From Planctomycetota bacterium (lineage in GTDB: Bacteria; Planctomycetota; SZUA-567; H5-PLA8), in contig JABTUM010000001.1 in assembly GCA_015075375.1 (NCBI GenBank), positions 2,413,201 through 2,477,200 of the forward strand: DNA of 64,000 nucleotides. Direction: 5' to 3'. The notes under the pieces were generated by a model, which was given only the letters and a program-made list of their open reading frames with translations, was not told the DNA's origin and searched no databases. Positions 1 through 8,651 of this stretch are shown here, in pieces. The number at the start of each line of letters is the position of its first letter. The first letter of the stretch is position 1. A program made the translations under genes and the position numbers.

Positions 1-472
1 CGCCCGCGAAGCCGGAGATGCCGATGGTTTCCAGACCGCGCTCGTTGGCCAGTTCCAGCGCTTTAATCACATTCTTCGAGTTCCCGCTTGCCGAAATGGC
101 GATCGCCACGTCGCGCTTCTGCGCGTAATTGTCGAGCTGTTCGCTGAAAACCTTGTCGTAACTGTCGTCGTTGGCCAGCGCCGTAATCCACGGGACGTTA
201 TCGGTCAGTGAAAGCACGCGAAAACGCTTCTCGCGGCCACGGCTGCAGCCTTTGCCCAGATCGACCGCAACGTGCGATGCGAGCGCCGCACTGCCTCCGT
301 TGCCGAAGACGAAGACTTGACGCGCTTCGGCGCGCGCACGATGCAGCGCGCCGCCCGCGGCCTCGATCTCCTTCGGATCCATCCGTCCCAGCACCTCGAT
401 CAAGCGCTTGAGGTAATTCGCCGCGTACCCCGCGGTGACCGGATTATGCGCCGTCGTCTTCAATTCCGGCAT
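1..472 (-). CDS. SIS-domain phosphosugar isomerase, GmhA-like (3' end outside window)
   Basis: The reading frame is open from an ATG at 472 to the window edge, so about 157 N-terminal residues are seen and the C-terminus is missing. It starts MPELKTTAHNPV and carries the SIS phosphosugar-binding signature FGNGGSAALASH followed by a second conserved stretch ISASGNSKNV. This is the pattern of D-sedoheptulose-7-phosphate isomerase (GmhA), which makes the heptose precursor for lipopolysaccharide cores. The gene starts 37 bp after the end of a ROK-family sugar kinase on the same strand, so a two-gene sugar-phosphate unit is likely. Without the C-terminus and neighbours further left, GmhA proper cannot be separated from related SIS isomerases. 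Confidence 0.85.
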   Translation of the reverse strand, partial: MPELKTTAHNPVTAGYAANYLKRLIEVLGRMDPKEIEAAGGALHRARAEARQVFVFGNGGSAALASHVAVDLGKGCSRGREKRFRVLSLTDNVPWITALANDDSYDKVFSEQLDNYAQKRDVAIAISASGNSKNVIKALELANERGLETIGISGFAG

Positions 473-509
473 GTCAGGCTCCTGTAGCAGAGGATTCGAG
501 CATCCGCCC

Positions 510-1460
510 TTACCCATGTTCCGCGTCGAGGCGGTCCCATGCAAGCGCCGCTGCGCCCAGAAGCGGCGAGAACTGGCCCAGCGCGGCGGGACGCACTTCG
601 GCGCGTCCCCGCAGGACCAAGGGCAGATACCCTTCGATGCGCGCGCGCAGCGGTTCGAAAAGCGCCTCGCCGGCTTGCGTGACTCCGCCTCCCAGAACCA
701 CCAGCGGCAGGTCGAGGACACACAAGATGGACGCCACGCCCCACGCGAGCGCGCCGACGGCGCGGTCGCGCACAGGCCGCGCCCATGCCTCTCCGCGCAC
801 AGCGGCCGCAAATACATCGCCTGCGTTAAAGCCTTCCGCGGCTTCACGCTCCGCTGCCTTCAGCGCTTCGCGCCCTGCCAATTCTATGGCGCGGCCGCTG
901 GCGAGGCTCTCAACGCAGCCACGTTTACCGCAGGCGCAAACCGGCGCGCTCGGATCGTCGGGACAGACCGGAATATGCCCAAACTCCGCTGCCAATCCGT
1001 GCGCGCCTCGGAACGGCTTGCCTTTCCAAACGAAGCCGCCGCCCACGCCGGTGCTGACCGTGAAGTAGGCCAGATCGCGCCCACGCACATCAGGAGCATA
1101 ACGGTATTCGCCGTACGCGCCGAGGTTTGCGTCGTTATCCACGGCACAAGGCAAAGAAAATTCCGAGCTCACCATGCCGGCCAAATCCACATGCTCCCAC
1201 CCGGATACATGCATCGAATGAATGCGTCCGTCCGTACCCACTGGTCCGCCAAAGCTCACGCCGATGGCGAGCGGTGCGTGCTCCGGGTGAGCCGCCCGCA
1301 GCTCGCGCGCGGCCTGGATCATCCGTTCAAGCCAGCCCCGGCCGTCGGCTTCGGCGGGACGGTCCCGAACTTCCAGCGCCAACCTCGAACCGTCGCGCCC
1401 CACCAGCGCGCAGCGCGCCCGGGTGCCGCCAAAATCGAACGCCAGTACACAGGAAGCCAT
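510..1460 (-). CDS. ROK-family sugar kinase
   Basis: A 316-residue ROK protein without the N-terminal DNA-binding domain of ROK repressors, so a kinase is expected. Visible motifs are the phosphate-binding DFGGTRAR at residues 9-16, VDNDAN at 107-112 with the catalytic-type aspartate, STGVGGG at 136-142, EFGH at 159-162, and the zinc-binding cluster CACGKRGC at 175-182. Members phosphorylate glucose, N-acetylglucosamine, N-acetylmannosamine or similar hexoses. The sugar cannot be told from the sequence; the following GmhA-like isomerase hints at a role in envelope sugar supply. The length is typical for bacterial ROK glucokinases. Confidence 0.88.
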   Translation of the reverse strand: MASCVLAFDFGGTRARCALVGRDGSRLALEVRDRPAEADGRGWLERMIQAARELRAAHPEHAPLAIGVSFGGPVGTDGRIHSMHVSGWEHVDLAGMVSSEFSLPCAVDNDANLGAYGEYRYAPDVRGRDLAYFTVSTGVGGGFVWKGKPFRGAHGLAAEFGHIPVCPDDPSAPVCACGKRGCVESLASGRAIELAGREALKAAEREAAEGFNAGDVFAAAVRGEAWARPVRDRAVGALAWGVASILCVLDLPLVVLGGGVTQAGEALFEPLRARIEGYLPLVLRGRAEVRPAALGQFSPLLGAAALAWDRLDAEHG

Positions 1461-1508
1461 GTGGGAGAATTACCGCGAGCGGAAAGGGATGCAAGCGCAG
1501 GGGCCTTG

Positions 1509-2354
1509 TCAATCACTCTGAACTTTGCGATAAATCACGATATCCTGAACCGATACAAATCGGTCCCGACCGCACCAATTTCCGTAATGAATCGGCTCGA
1601 CCAATTCGAGCCCTGCTTCCAAGGCCCAGGTGCGCACATTGGATTCGCTGAAGGCAATGGCCGCTTCGGGTTTACCTTCGAAGGCATACATGCCTCCTTC
1701 TGTTGGGTATTTAAAATGAAACTTGGATGTCGCGCCCGTTTGCAAGCGCACCGATTCTTCGTTTAGGATAAAGTAGGTAATGAAAGCAGTCCCGCCGGGT
1801 TTCAATACTCGGCTGATTTGCGAGAGGTAGTTCTTCATGTCGGGAGCGAGCAAGTGCGTGAACACGGAGGATAATATTATGAAATCAAACGTTTCATTCT
1901 CGAACGGGAAGATAAACGAGGAAGCCTGCTCCTTGCCCAAGGGATTGTAGGAAGCGTTGTAAATATCGCAGTGCAGGAATTGAAAATGGACATGCCGAGG
2001 CGAAATGCTTTCCTTGCACCAAGCGACGAAATCCTTGGTGATTTCCAAGCCCCAATACTCTCCCGGGGGCTTGAGGTAGGAAGTCAACGGCGCCGCCATG
2101 CGCCCCAAACCGCTGCCGACATCCAAGACCTTGTGATGGGGCTGCAGACCGCCTAGTTCAATGAAGTGCTTAGCAAATTCACGCCCGACCGCCTTGTAAT
2201 CTCCTTGAGTAATCCGGTCGATCAACGATTGGGGCGGTGTCAAATAATCGCGGAGACCCAACTTCCGTTCGCAGTAATCTTGCACGTCCCAATAGACTCG
2301 GCGCAGCCATACGCGGCAAGCAACGGGGATCAGCTTGCGTACGAGTTGGCGCAT
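1509..2354 (-). CDS. Class I SAM-dependent methyltransferase
   Basis: A 281-residue protein with the SAM-binding motif VLDVGSGLG at residues 76-84, an acidic residue at the end of strand 2 (GLEIT), and the later methyltransferase block RVLKPGG. The substrate is unknown. The N-terminus is basic and hydrophobic (LIPVACRVWLRRVYW), which could associate it with the membrane. It begins 4 bp after the PP2C gene ends, so it may be cotranscribed with it. The coding sequence is visibly richer in A and T than the neighbours and uses codons such as AAA, AAT and TTT more often, which suggests recent acquisition from another genome. Confidence 0.85.
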   Translation of the reverse strand: MRQLVRKLIPVACRVWLRRVYWDVQDYCERKLGLRDYLTPPQSLIDRITQGDYKAVGREFAKHFIELGGLQPHHKVLDVGSGLGRMAAPLTSYLKPPGEYWGLEITKDFVAWCKESISPRHVHFQFLHCDIYNASYNPLGKEQASSFIFPFENETFDFIILSSVFTHLLAPDMKNYLSQISRVLKPGGTAFITYFILNEESVRLQTGATSKFHFKYPTEGGMYAFEGKPEAAIAFSESNVRTWALEAGLELVEPIHYGNWCGRDRFVSVQDIVIYRKVQSD

Positions 2355-2358
2355 CGAA

Positions 2359-3186
2359 TCAACGTTCCGCCTTCCGCGGCCGATACGCCACCAGACTCAC
2401 GTCGTCGGGCTTGCTCGGTTTGCCTTCGCGCGGCTCGAGCATCCGCTTAAGACAGCCTTCGGCCAAGCCGGTCATCGCGCGTTCCAGCGGCCAAATACAC
2501 AATCGCTGCAGGATCTCGTCGGTATGCAGGTTATCCCAAAGCCCGTCGCTGGCGATCAGCACCGTGTCGCGCTCGGACAGTTCCAACGCTGCACCAACCT
2601 CGATCCGCATCGCTTCGTTGCCGATCAGATTCGAGACCAGATGCCGTTCCTCGTGGCGCAAGGCTTCCCTTTCGTCTAGCAGCCCCGATTCCATCCCGTA
2701 ACCGGTGGGCGAATGCGAGATCGTGCGAAGCTTGAGTTTACCTCGCGCGCCGGCGACGAGCACTTCACTGTCGCCTACGTGATAGGGACGAATGATGCGT
2801 CCTTGGATTTCGACAGCCGCCAGCGTGGAAGCGCTGCCGGCGAGTTGTTCGCGCAGCGCGAGGTTGGCCTGTTCGAGCCCGTTTAGAATCGCTTCGCGCA
2901 GTTCGGCGCCGCTCGAGCAGGACTCGCGTACCGTGCGCAGCAGGGTTTGCAGCGCGAGCTTCGCGGCTTTCTCGCCCTGCGGTTGCCCGCCGCAACCGTC
3001 GGCCAAGGCCAGCAACGCGCGGCCGCCTTCCAGTTCCAGCAGCGCAACGGCGTCTTCGTTGGGCGCTTCGCCGGGCGCCCACGGCCGCGTCCAGACCGCC
3101 GCCACGCCCCCGTTCAGCGCGCGCAGCTCGGGGCGCTCCATCGCCGCGTCGAAGAAGGTTTCGCCTTTTTCGGAAAGGAGCTTCAT
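2359..3186 (-). CDS. PP2C-family Ser/Thr protein phosphatase
   Basis: A 275-residue PPM/PP2C phosphatase. Metal-binding and catalytic motifs are present in order: NEDA at 43-46, LADGCGG at 61-67, HVGDSEV at 136-142, SDGLWDN at 213-219 and the final DD at 261-262. These bind two or three divalent metals and remove phosphate from Ser or Thr. The open frame extends upstream to 3459 and would overlap the preceding kinase gene; the ATG at 3186 is preferred because GAGG lies about eight bases upstream and the PP2C fold starts just after it. It follows a Ser/Thr kinase gene on the same strand, a usual pairing in which the phosphatase reverses the kinase. No membrane segment is seen. Confidence 0.9.
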   Translation of the reverse strand: MKLLSEKGETFFDAAMERPELRALNGGVAAVWTRPWAPGEAPNEDAVALLELEGGRALLALADGCGGQPQGEKAAKLALQTLLRTVRESCSSGAELREAILNGLEQANLALREQLAGSASTLAAVEIQGRIIRPYHVGDSEVLVAGARGKLKLRTISHSPTGYGMESGLLDEREALRHEERHLVSNLIGNEAMRIEVGAALELSERDTVLIASDGLWDNLHTDEILQRLCIWPLERAMTGLAEGCLKRMLEPREGKPSKPDDVSLVAYRPRKAER

Positions 3187-3373
3187 GCGCGCAAAACCTC
3201 GGCCCAGGCGAGGACGCGCGCTGCGCCGAATGCGCGGCAAGGCGCATAACGGCGGTACGCTGAAACGTTCGCGAAGAGCAAGCGCGGTTCGCGGCATGGC
3301 GAAACTCCCGGCCTCCGGCGCACGAACGCGCGCCAAGGTCCGTTTCGGGAATCGTCCAGATCTCCCGACGGCT

Positions 3374-4675
3374 TCAGGATTCGATCTTCTTCGCGCACCA
3401 TGGACAGTAGCTCCACAGCTTCCGGACGATACCCCATTTGCAATGCGGGCAAGTCTCATCCGCGTGTTTCAGCTTCCAGCGCCGCCTTACGCGCGCGCGG
3501 CACCACGGACAATACCGGCTGAAAGGCAACAACGGCCCGCGGCAAGCGGGTTCGGCGCAACGCGCGGCGTATTCGCGGTCGCTGTAACGCCGGTCGCTGC
3601 GCGGGCCGATTGCCGCGCCGTAGCAGTGCGCGCAAAACTTCCAATCCAGCTTCACGCCGCGCTTGCACCGTTTACAGCGCGCGGGAAACCGCGTCGCGGC
3701 TCCCGAAATCTTCGGGGCATGTCCGCACCAAGGACACCCGAGCATCCGCTCCGAAATCGGTCCCTCGCATTTGGGACAGCTTCCCGTGGTATTCAGCTCG
3801 CGCCCATAGTGCTTCAAAAATGAGCGGCGGCGGACGGCGTCGAGGTCCACGGCACGCGCTTCGCGCCGGCGCTTACGCCGAACTTTCCCGGTGGCTTGAG
3901 CGTTCCGCTTCAAGCGCTTGAATACGCTGAGCATCTGGGCGCAATCGATGAAGCGCTTGTGTTCTTCCACTTCCAAGGCTCTGCGCAGAAAGCCGACGAA
4001 CGAAGGACTGACCCGCTCCCGCAGCCGAGCGTGCCCGGCCAGCGGCCACCGGAAGGGCCATTCGGGCAGCACACCGGTGAGCAATTTATAGATCAGCAGA
4101 CCTGCCGCGAATACGTCGCTGCGCAGCGTCGGCTTTCCCAGCGCCTGTTCGGGTGAGAGGTATCCGACCGTGCCCGAGCCGGAAGCGCTCATGGTCCGCC
4201 GTGCGAATTTCGCGATGCCGAAATCGGTGAGACGCAGCCGCTTGTCCGAAAAGAGAATGAAATTCTCGGGCTTGATATCGCAGTGAATGATCCGCTTGCG
4301 GTGCGCGTGCGCCAAGGCCAGCAGGATCTGCTCCGCATACTCCAACGCCGCTTTGACGCTCAAGCTCTTCAACATGCGGTCGTACAGCGTCCGTTCGCCC
4401 AGGTGATAGACAATCACGAAGACGCCGTCGACAAAGCTCGCATTCTTCACCGGCATGATGTTGGGATGATCGAGGCTGGCGTTCAGCCGGACTTCTTTGC
4501 GGAAGTCTTCCAACGCTGCCTTATCCATCAGGTGCGCCTGCGGAATCTTGAGCGCGACATGGATGCCTTCCACCGTGTCGTACGCGCGATAAACGTCGGC
4601 AAAACCGCCCTGTGCGAGGCGCGCCTCGATGCGGTACTTGCCGAGCTGCTTGCGGCGCTGGAGTCCGGTGGCCAT
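3374..4675 (-). CDS. Ser/Thr protein kinase with four C-terminal zinc ribbons
   Basis: A 433-residue Hanks-type kinase. The glycine loop is AQGGFADVY (21-29), the ATP-anchoring lysine is K43, the catalytic loop is HCDIKPEN (131-138) and the metal motif is DFG (151-153). The usual arginine of HRD is a cysteine, making it a non-RD kinase. The kinase domain ends near residue 255, followed by a basic linker and four CxxC...CxxC zinc ribbons: C300/303/314/317, C334/337/348/351, C373/378/389/392 and C409/412/424/427. No membrane segment is visible, so a cytoplasmic enzyme is expected. The ribbons may bind nucleic acid or protein, but the partner is unknown. It lies between another kinase and the PP2C gene. 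Confidence 0.92.
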   Translation of the reverse strand: MATGLQRRKQLGKYRIEARLAQGGFADVYRAYDTVEGIHVALKIPQAHLMDKAALEDFRKEVRLNASLDHPNIMPVKNASFVDGVFVIVYHLGERTLYDRMLKSLSVKAALEYAEQILLALAHAHRKRIIHCDIKPENFILFSDKRLRLTDFGIAKFARRTMSASGSGTVGYLSPEQALGKPTLRSDVFAAGLLIYKLLTGVLPEWPFRWPLAGHARLRERVSPSFVGFLRRALEVEEHKRFIDCAQMLSVFKRLKRNAQATGKVRRKRRREARAVDLDAVRRRSFLKHYGRELNTTGSCPKCEGPISERMLGCPWCGHAPKISGAATRFPARCKRCKRGVKLDWKFCAHCYGAAIGPRSDRRYSDREYAARCAEPACRGPLLPFSRYCPWCRARVRRRWKLKHADETCPHCKWGIVRKLWSYCPWCAKKIES

Positions 4676-4734
4676 GTGCGGGGCAAAGTGTAGTGCGTCG
4701 GCCCGGATTTTGGAGCGAAACCCCGCTCCCGCGG

Positions 4735-6309
4735 CTATTTCGTGAAGAATCGGTCGAACGTACCGCCCAGGATCGCACTAACGACCCAACCGGCGAAAGC
4801 CACGACCACGATCGCCAGAGCCCACCACATCGCCTGCTTCATCACGCGCGGGTAGCTGGGTCGATGTGCTGGCGGAGGCTTGAGTTCGAGGCTCTTGTTC
4901 GCCTCCAGCGAAAGGCGCAGCATATCAGCGGTATCGACCGATTTGGATTCGGTTCGCGCAGCCTCTTCAGGCACCTTCTCGATCTGGATGACGCGAGGCA
5001 ATATGGCCGGCGGATTGGGCGGCGAGACCGGGCACGTAAAGACCAGTCCGCAATTGTGGCAGCGCAGGCGCTGGTCCTTCGAGACCAGCCCCGGATCGCC
5101 CATGAAGGTGCAGGTACAGCGCGGGCAACGCAGCTCGTCGAGGATCGAATTGTAAGCCACGCGCGTGGATGGCATCTTGGCCGGATCCCACTCTTCGTCG
5201 GCGCGGCTGGCGACGAGTTGGGCAAGTTGTTCGGCGCTGGGCAGTCCCAGCAGCCGCGAAATCTCCAGGACCACGTGCTCCAGACTCTGTACGCGCTCCT
5301 CGCGGTCGCGCGCGCACATCCGGAGCACCAGGTCGGCCGTTTCAGGCGAAACACCCTTGTTGTACTGGCGCGGATCGGGCACATGGCTGGTCAGATGAGC
5401 GGTTAGCACGCCGTACAGATTCCCGCCGATGAACGGCGGCCGCCCGGTCAGCATGTGAAAGAGCGTCACGCCCAGCGAGTAAATATCGCTGCGCCCGTCG
5501 AGGTCCACCGAGCCGTCCACCTGCTCGGGCGACATGTAATGCGGAGTTCCCATCACGACGCCCGTCAGCGTCAGGCTGTGGTCGGCGTCGAAACGCTGCC
5601 GGGCGAGCCCGAAGTCCATGACCTTCACCGTGCCTTCGGCGGTGAGCATGATGTTCGCCGGCTTGATGTCCCGGTGGATCAGTCCTTTCTTGTGGGCGTA
5701 CTCGATGCCCTTGGCGGCGGCGAGAACGATGGCAAGCGCCTGGGCCTCCGCGAAATTGTCGCGCTGCGTCAGCGCTGCGCCGAGGTCGTTCCCGCTGATG
5801 TATTCCAGGGCCATGTAATGCAGCCCGTTGTCTTCGCCGACTTCGAGGCACTTGATCACGTTCGGATGGTCGAGCGTCAGCCCGATGGCCGCTTCGCGGT
5901 GGAACCGCGCGATGTATTGTTCGTCGGCCGCGAGGCGCTTGAAAAGCACCTTCATCGCGACCAGCGCACCGTCCCGCGGACGGCGTGCCTTGAAGACCGC
6001 TCCCATCCCGCCCTCGCCCAGTTTCGCCAGGAGCTCGAAATCCTTGATCTGCCGCCGCTTGGGCGCTTCTTTCTGCTCCTTCAAGACCGCTTCAAGCTGG
6101 TGCGCGAGCAGGTAGCCGCGCTCGACGAGCAGATCGCCGAGGCGCTTATCCTGGCCCTTGCGCGCCATATCCGCCTGCGCGTCCAGGCATTCGCGAATCT
6201 GTTCTTCGGTGGCGAAGCCCCGGGCAATGACCAACTCGCCCAGCGGCGCTTCCAGCCGGAAGGCCGTGGTCCCTTCGTTCGCGTCGAGGGCTTCTTCGAT
6301 GACCGACAT
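4735..6309 (-). CDS. Membrane-anchored Ser/Thr kinase with N-terminal MshEN-like motifs
   Basis: A 524-residue protein. Residues 22-45 and 56-79 are two 24-residue repeats. The second matches the published c-di-GMP-binding consensus of MshEN domains closely (R56, L57, G58, L61, V62, G65, L67, L72, L76, Q79); the first keeps L23, G24, V27, I28, G31, L42 and Q45 but has P for R. The kinase domain follows: GEGGMGAVF (98-106), K120, HRDIKPAN (202-209), DFG (222-224). After it come a four-cysteine zinc ribbon (C385, C388, C407, C410) and one membrane segment at about 483-505, leaving the kinase in the cytoplasm. A G-rich purine tract lies close upstream of the ATG. A second-messenger-gated kinase is inferred, not shown. 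Confidence 0.92.
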   Translation of the reverse strand: MSVIEEALDANEGTTAFRLEAPLGELVIARGFATEEQIRECLDAQADMARKGQDKRLGDLLVERGYLLAHQLEAVLKEQKEAPKRRQIKDFELLAKLGEGGMGAVFKARRPRDGALVAMKVLFKRLAADEQYIARFHREAAIGLTLDHPNVIKCLEVGEDNGLHYMALEYISGNDLGAALTQRDNFAEAQALAIVLAAAKGIEYAHKKGLIHRDIKPANIMLTAEGTVKVMDFGLARQRFDADHSLTLTGVVMGTPHYMSPEQVDGSVDLDGRSDIYSLGVTLFHMLTGRPPFIGGNLYGVLTAHLTSHVPDPRQYNKGVSPETADLVLRMCARDREERVQSLEHVVLEISRLLGLPSAEQLAQLVASRADEEWDPAKMPSTRVAYNSILDELRCPRCTCTFMGDPGLVSKDQRLRCHNCGLVFTCPVSPPNPPAILPRVIQIEKVPEEAARTESKSVDTADMLRLSLEANKSLELKPPPAHRPSYPRVMKQAMWWALAIVVVAFAGWVVSAILGGTFDRFFTK

Positions 6310-6424
6310 GCGCCCCCCTGGCTTACCTCACGAGGCAACGCACAGCTCACGGGGCTGCTAACCCGATAAGAAGTTCAGCAACGCACATTGTACCTTAAGA
6401 TTGCGCCATGTGCAGGCAGATTCG

Positions 6425-6454
6425 TTGACGAATGCGCGCAAGCGCCGGTATCGT
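6425..6454 (+). promoter_or_regulatory. Candidate sigma70-type promoter for waaA
   Basis: TTGACG at 6425-6430, an 18-base spacer, and TATCGT at 6449-6454. The expected transcription start falls at or beside the waaA ATG at 6461, and no Shine-Dalgarno sequence precedes that ATG, so the transcript could be leaderless. The -10 element matches only four of six consensus bases. Confidence 0.35.
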
Positions 6455-6460
6455 GGGTAC

Positions 6461-7840
6461 ATGCCCAGCAACGAAGCCGCGCTCCCGGCCGAAAGTCCGC
6501 ACGATCCCGGCCCACCTAAGGGCGGGGGCACAGGTGCATCTCTCGGCTTCGATCTTCTTTATGCCACGGCGGCGATCTTGGGCGCACCGTTGCTCTGCTA
6601 CCGGCGTTGGGTGCTAAAGAAAGATCGACAAGGCGGAGCCCAGAAGCGCGGATACCTGCCCGATCGCCCGGCCCACGCCCAACGCATCTGGATTCATGCC
6701 GTCTCGGTAGGCGAGGCCAAGGCCACCCATGTGCTCTATAAAGCGTTGAAGAACGAAATACCCGGTGCAGAAATTGTTTTCAGCACCACGACGGACACGG
6801 GACAAGAGGTCGCCAGAAAGCTCTACGGCGAGGCCTCCGTCTTCTACTACCCGCTGGACTTCTCGCGCTGCGTGCGCCGCGCGCTGGACCGCACCAAGCC
6901 GGCCTTGGTCGTCCTGATGGAGCTGGAAGTCTGGCCCAACTTCACCGCCGAATGCGCGGCGCGCGGCATTCCCATTGTGGTGCTGAATGCGCGCATCACC
7001 GAACGCAGCGCGCGGCGTTACGCCCGCGCCTGGTGGCTGTTGGGCCGCAGCTTTCTGCGCGTCCGGCGCTGGCTGGCTCAAAGCGACGAGTACGCCGGAC
7101 GCTTGCGCGAACTGGGCGTCGACGCTTCGCGCATCGAGATCGCCGGAAACATCAAGTACGACGACGTGGATACCGCGCCGCCGCCGGCCGAAGCACGCCA
7201 GGCGCTGCGCCACGCCATGGGCCTCGCACAGAACGCGCAGGTCTGGATCGGCGGCAGCACCCATCCCAGCGAAGAAGCGGCCTTGCTGGGCGTGTACCGC
7301 CTCCTGCGCGAGAAGCATCCGCGGCTGCGCTTGATCCTCTGTCCGCGTCATCCGCACCGGCTGCCCGAAGTCGAAAAAGAGATCGCCGCGCACGGCTTGG
7401 CCGTCCTAAAGCGTTCGGTCCTGAAGGCGCAGGGGCTCGCGGCGCTGGACGGAATGCCCGCCGAACGCCTCGACAGCGCGGTCATCCTCGTCGATACGAT
7501 GGGCGAACTGAAGCAGCTCTACACCGCGGCGGATCTGGCCTTCGTCGGCGGAAGCCTGATTCCCCACGGCGGCCAGAGCGTCATGGAACCGGCAGGATTG
7601 GGCTTGGCCTGCGTCTACGGGCCGTACATGCATAATTTCGCCGAAGCCGTGCTGCTGCTCAAGGAAGCCGACGGCGCGCGGATGGTCGAAAATGCCGAAG
7701 GCTTGCGCGAAACCCTCGAAAAGCTCCTGTCCGACCCCGAAGCCGCGCATGCCCTGGGCGTCCGTGCGCGCGAAGCCCTGCTCAAAAAGCAAGGCGCCAC
7801 CGCCCGCTGCGTGGAGTATCTGAAATCGCTGCTGAAATAG
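6461..7840 (+). CDS. waaA: 3-deoxy-D-manno-octulosonic acid (Kdo) transferase
   Basis: A 459-residue GT-B glycosyltransferase of the KdtA/WaaA family, which adds Kdo from CMP-Kdo to lipid A precursor at the inner membrane. Visible hallmarks are an N-terminal hydrophobic segment (LLYATAAILGAPLLCY), the acceptor-side glycine and glutamate in IHAVSVGEAKA, ELEVWPNF, the inter-domain AGNIKYD, and the C-terminal donor-site stretch FVGGSLIPHGGQSVMEPAG. The frame is open from 6401, but the ATG at 6461 fits the family start. It is transcribed away from the kinase at 4735-6309. Its presence implies a lipopolysaccharide-type outer membrane. Confidence 0.95.
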   Translation: MPSNEAALPAESPHDPGPPKGGGTGASLGFDLLYATAAILGAPLLCYRRWVLKKDRQGGAQKRGYLPDRPAHAQRIWIHAVSVGEAKATHVLYKALKNEIPGAEIVFSTTTDTGQEVARKLYGEASVFYYPLDFSRCVRRALDRTKPALVVLMELEVWPNFTAECAARGIPIVVLNARITERSARRYARAWWLLGRSFLRVRRWLAQSDEYAGRLRELGVDASRIEIAGNIKYDDVDTAPPPAEARQALRHAMGLAQNAQVWIGGSTHPSEEAALLGVYRLLREKHPRLRLILCPRHPHRLPEVEKEIAAHGLAVLKRSVLKAQGLAALDGMPAERLDSAVILVDTMGELKQLYTAADLAFVGGSLIPHGGQSVMEPAGLGLACVYGPYMHNFAEAVLLLKEADGARMVENAEGLRETLEKLLSDPEAAHALGVRAREALLKKQGATARCVEYLKSLLK

Positions 7841-7852
7841 ACGCGAGCCTCG

Positions 7853-8644
7853 TCAGCCCAAGGTTTTGAGCAGCGTGCGCCCTTCGCTCAGGTAGACGCG
7901 GTCTTCGCGCGGCGCGTTCTGGCTCGTGGCAAGCATCTCTTCGATCACGCGGCGCGCTTTCTCTTTTTCTCCGGCTTCGGCCAACCCGCGGGCGTAGGCG
8001 AACTCGGTCAGAGGGCGCGGAAACGCGCGATGCAGTTGCCGCAGTTCCTCCAGCGCTTCGGGTACGCGCCCCAGCGCGCGCAGGCACTCGGCGTAGCGCC
8101 ACCAGGCCAGCCCGAAGCGAAGCTTCTTGTCCGCGGCCATAACCTTCTCGAAATGCGGAAATGCACCGGCCGCATCGTTCTGCGCCAGTCGGCAAAGCCC
8201 CACGTAATAATGCGCCTCGGCATTCTCGCCGTACTCCAGCGCACGCTTAAAGAGGGTCTCGCAATCGGAGTAGCGTTTGGCTTGGTAATACAGCTCCGCC
8301 AGTTCTTCCCGCGCGGCAGGCGTATCCGCCATGCGCATCTGCTGCTCGGCCTTGCGGATCTTCGCGCGCAGGCCCAAGCCGAACAGTCCGGGGCCGTCGC
8401 CTCCGCCGCGCAAGGTGCCGGTAAAGATCGAGCGCGCGTGAATCACGAAGTAAACGACGGACGATAGATTGAAGAAGAACAGAATCAGCATCCACGGACC
8501 CAACCCGTAGCGCCGGTAAGCGTCGACCATCATCCAGACCCAGAAGACCGTGTAGACCAGGTAGCCCCACGACGGAATGCCGTACCAGCCGCCGCCGGAC
8601 GGTTCGTACTCGTAAACTTCGGGCGGTGGAGGCGCTTGGTCCAT
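7853..8644 (-). CDS. Membrane protein with two N-terminal helices and TPR repeats
   Basis: A 263-residue protein. The first 24 residues are rich in proline and glycine. Two hydrophobic helices follow (about 25-42 and 50-67; the second, WMLILFFFNLSSVVYFV, resembles the PLD-nuclease N-terminal membrane domain). From about residue 95 the protein consists of TPR-like helical pairs (LAELYYQAKRYSDCETLFKRAL, AEAHYYVGLCRLAQ and others). Such proteins usually scaffold membrane complexes; no partner can be named. The open frame begins at 8719 inside glcE, but the ATG at 8644 leaves a clean 7-bp gap after glcE and is preferred. It is probably the last gene of the glcD-glcE transcript. Confidence 0.75.
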   Translation of the reverse strand: MDQAPPPPEVYEYEPSGGGWYGIPSWGYLVYTVFWVWMMVDAYRRYGLGPWMLILFFFNLSSVVYFVIHARSIFTGTLRGGGDGPGLFGLGLRAKIRKAEQQMRMADTPAAREELAELYYQAKRYSDCETLFKRALEYGENAEAHYYVGLCRLAQNDAAGAFPHFEKVMAADKKLRFGLAWWRYAECLRALGRVPEALEELRQLHRAFPRPLTEFAYARGLAEAGEKEKARRVIEEMLATSQNAPREDRVYLSEGRTLLKTLG

Positions 8645-8651
8645 GGCGGAT

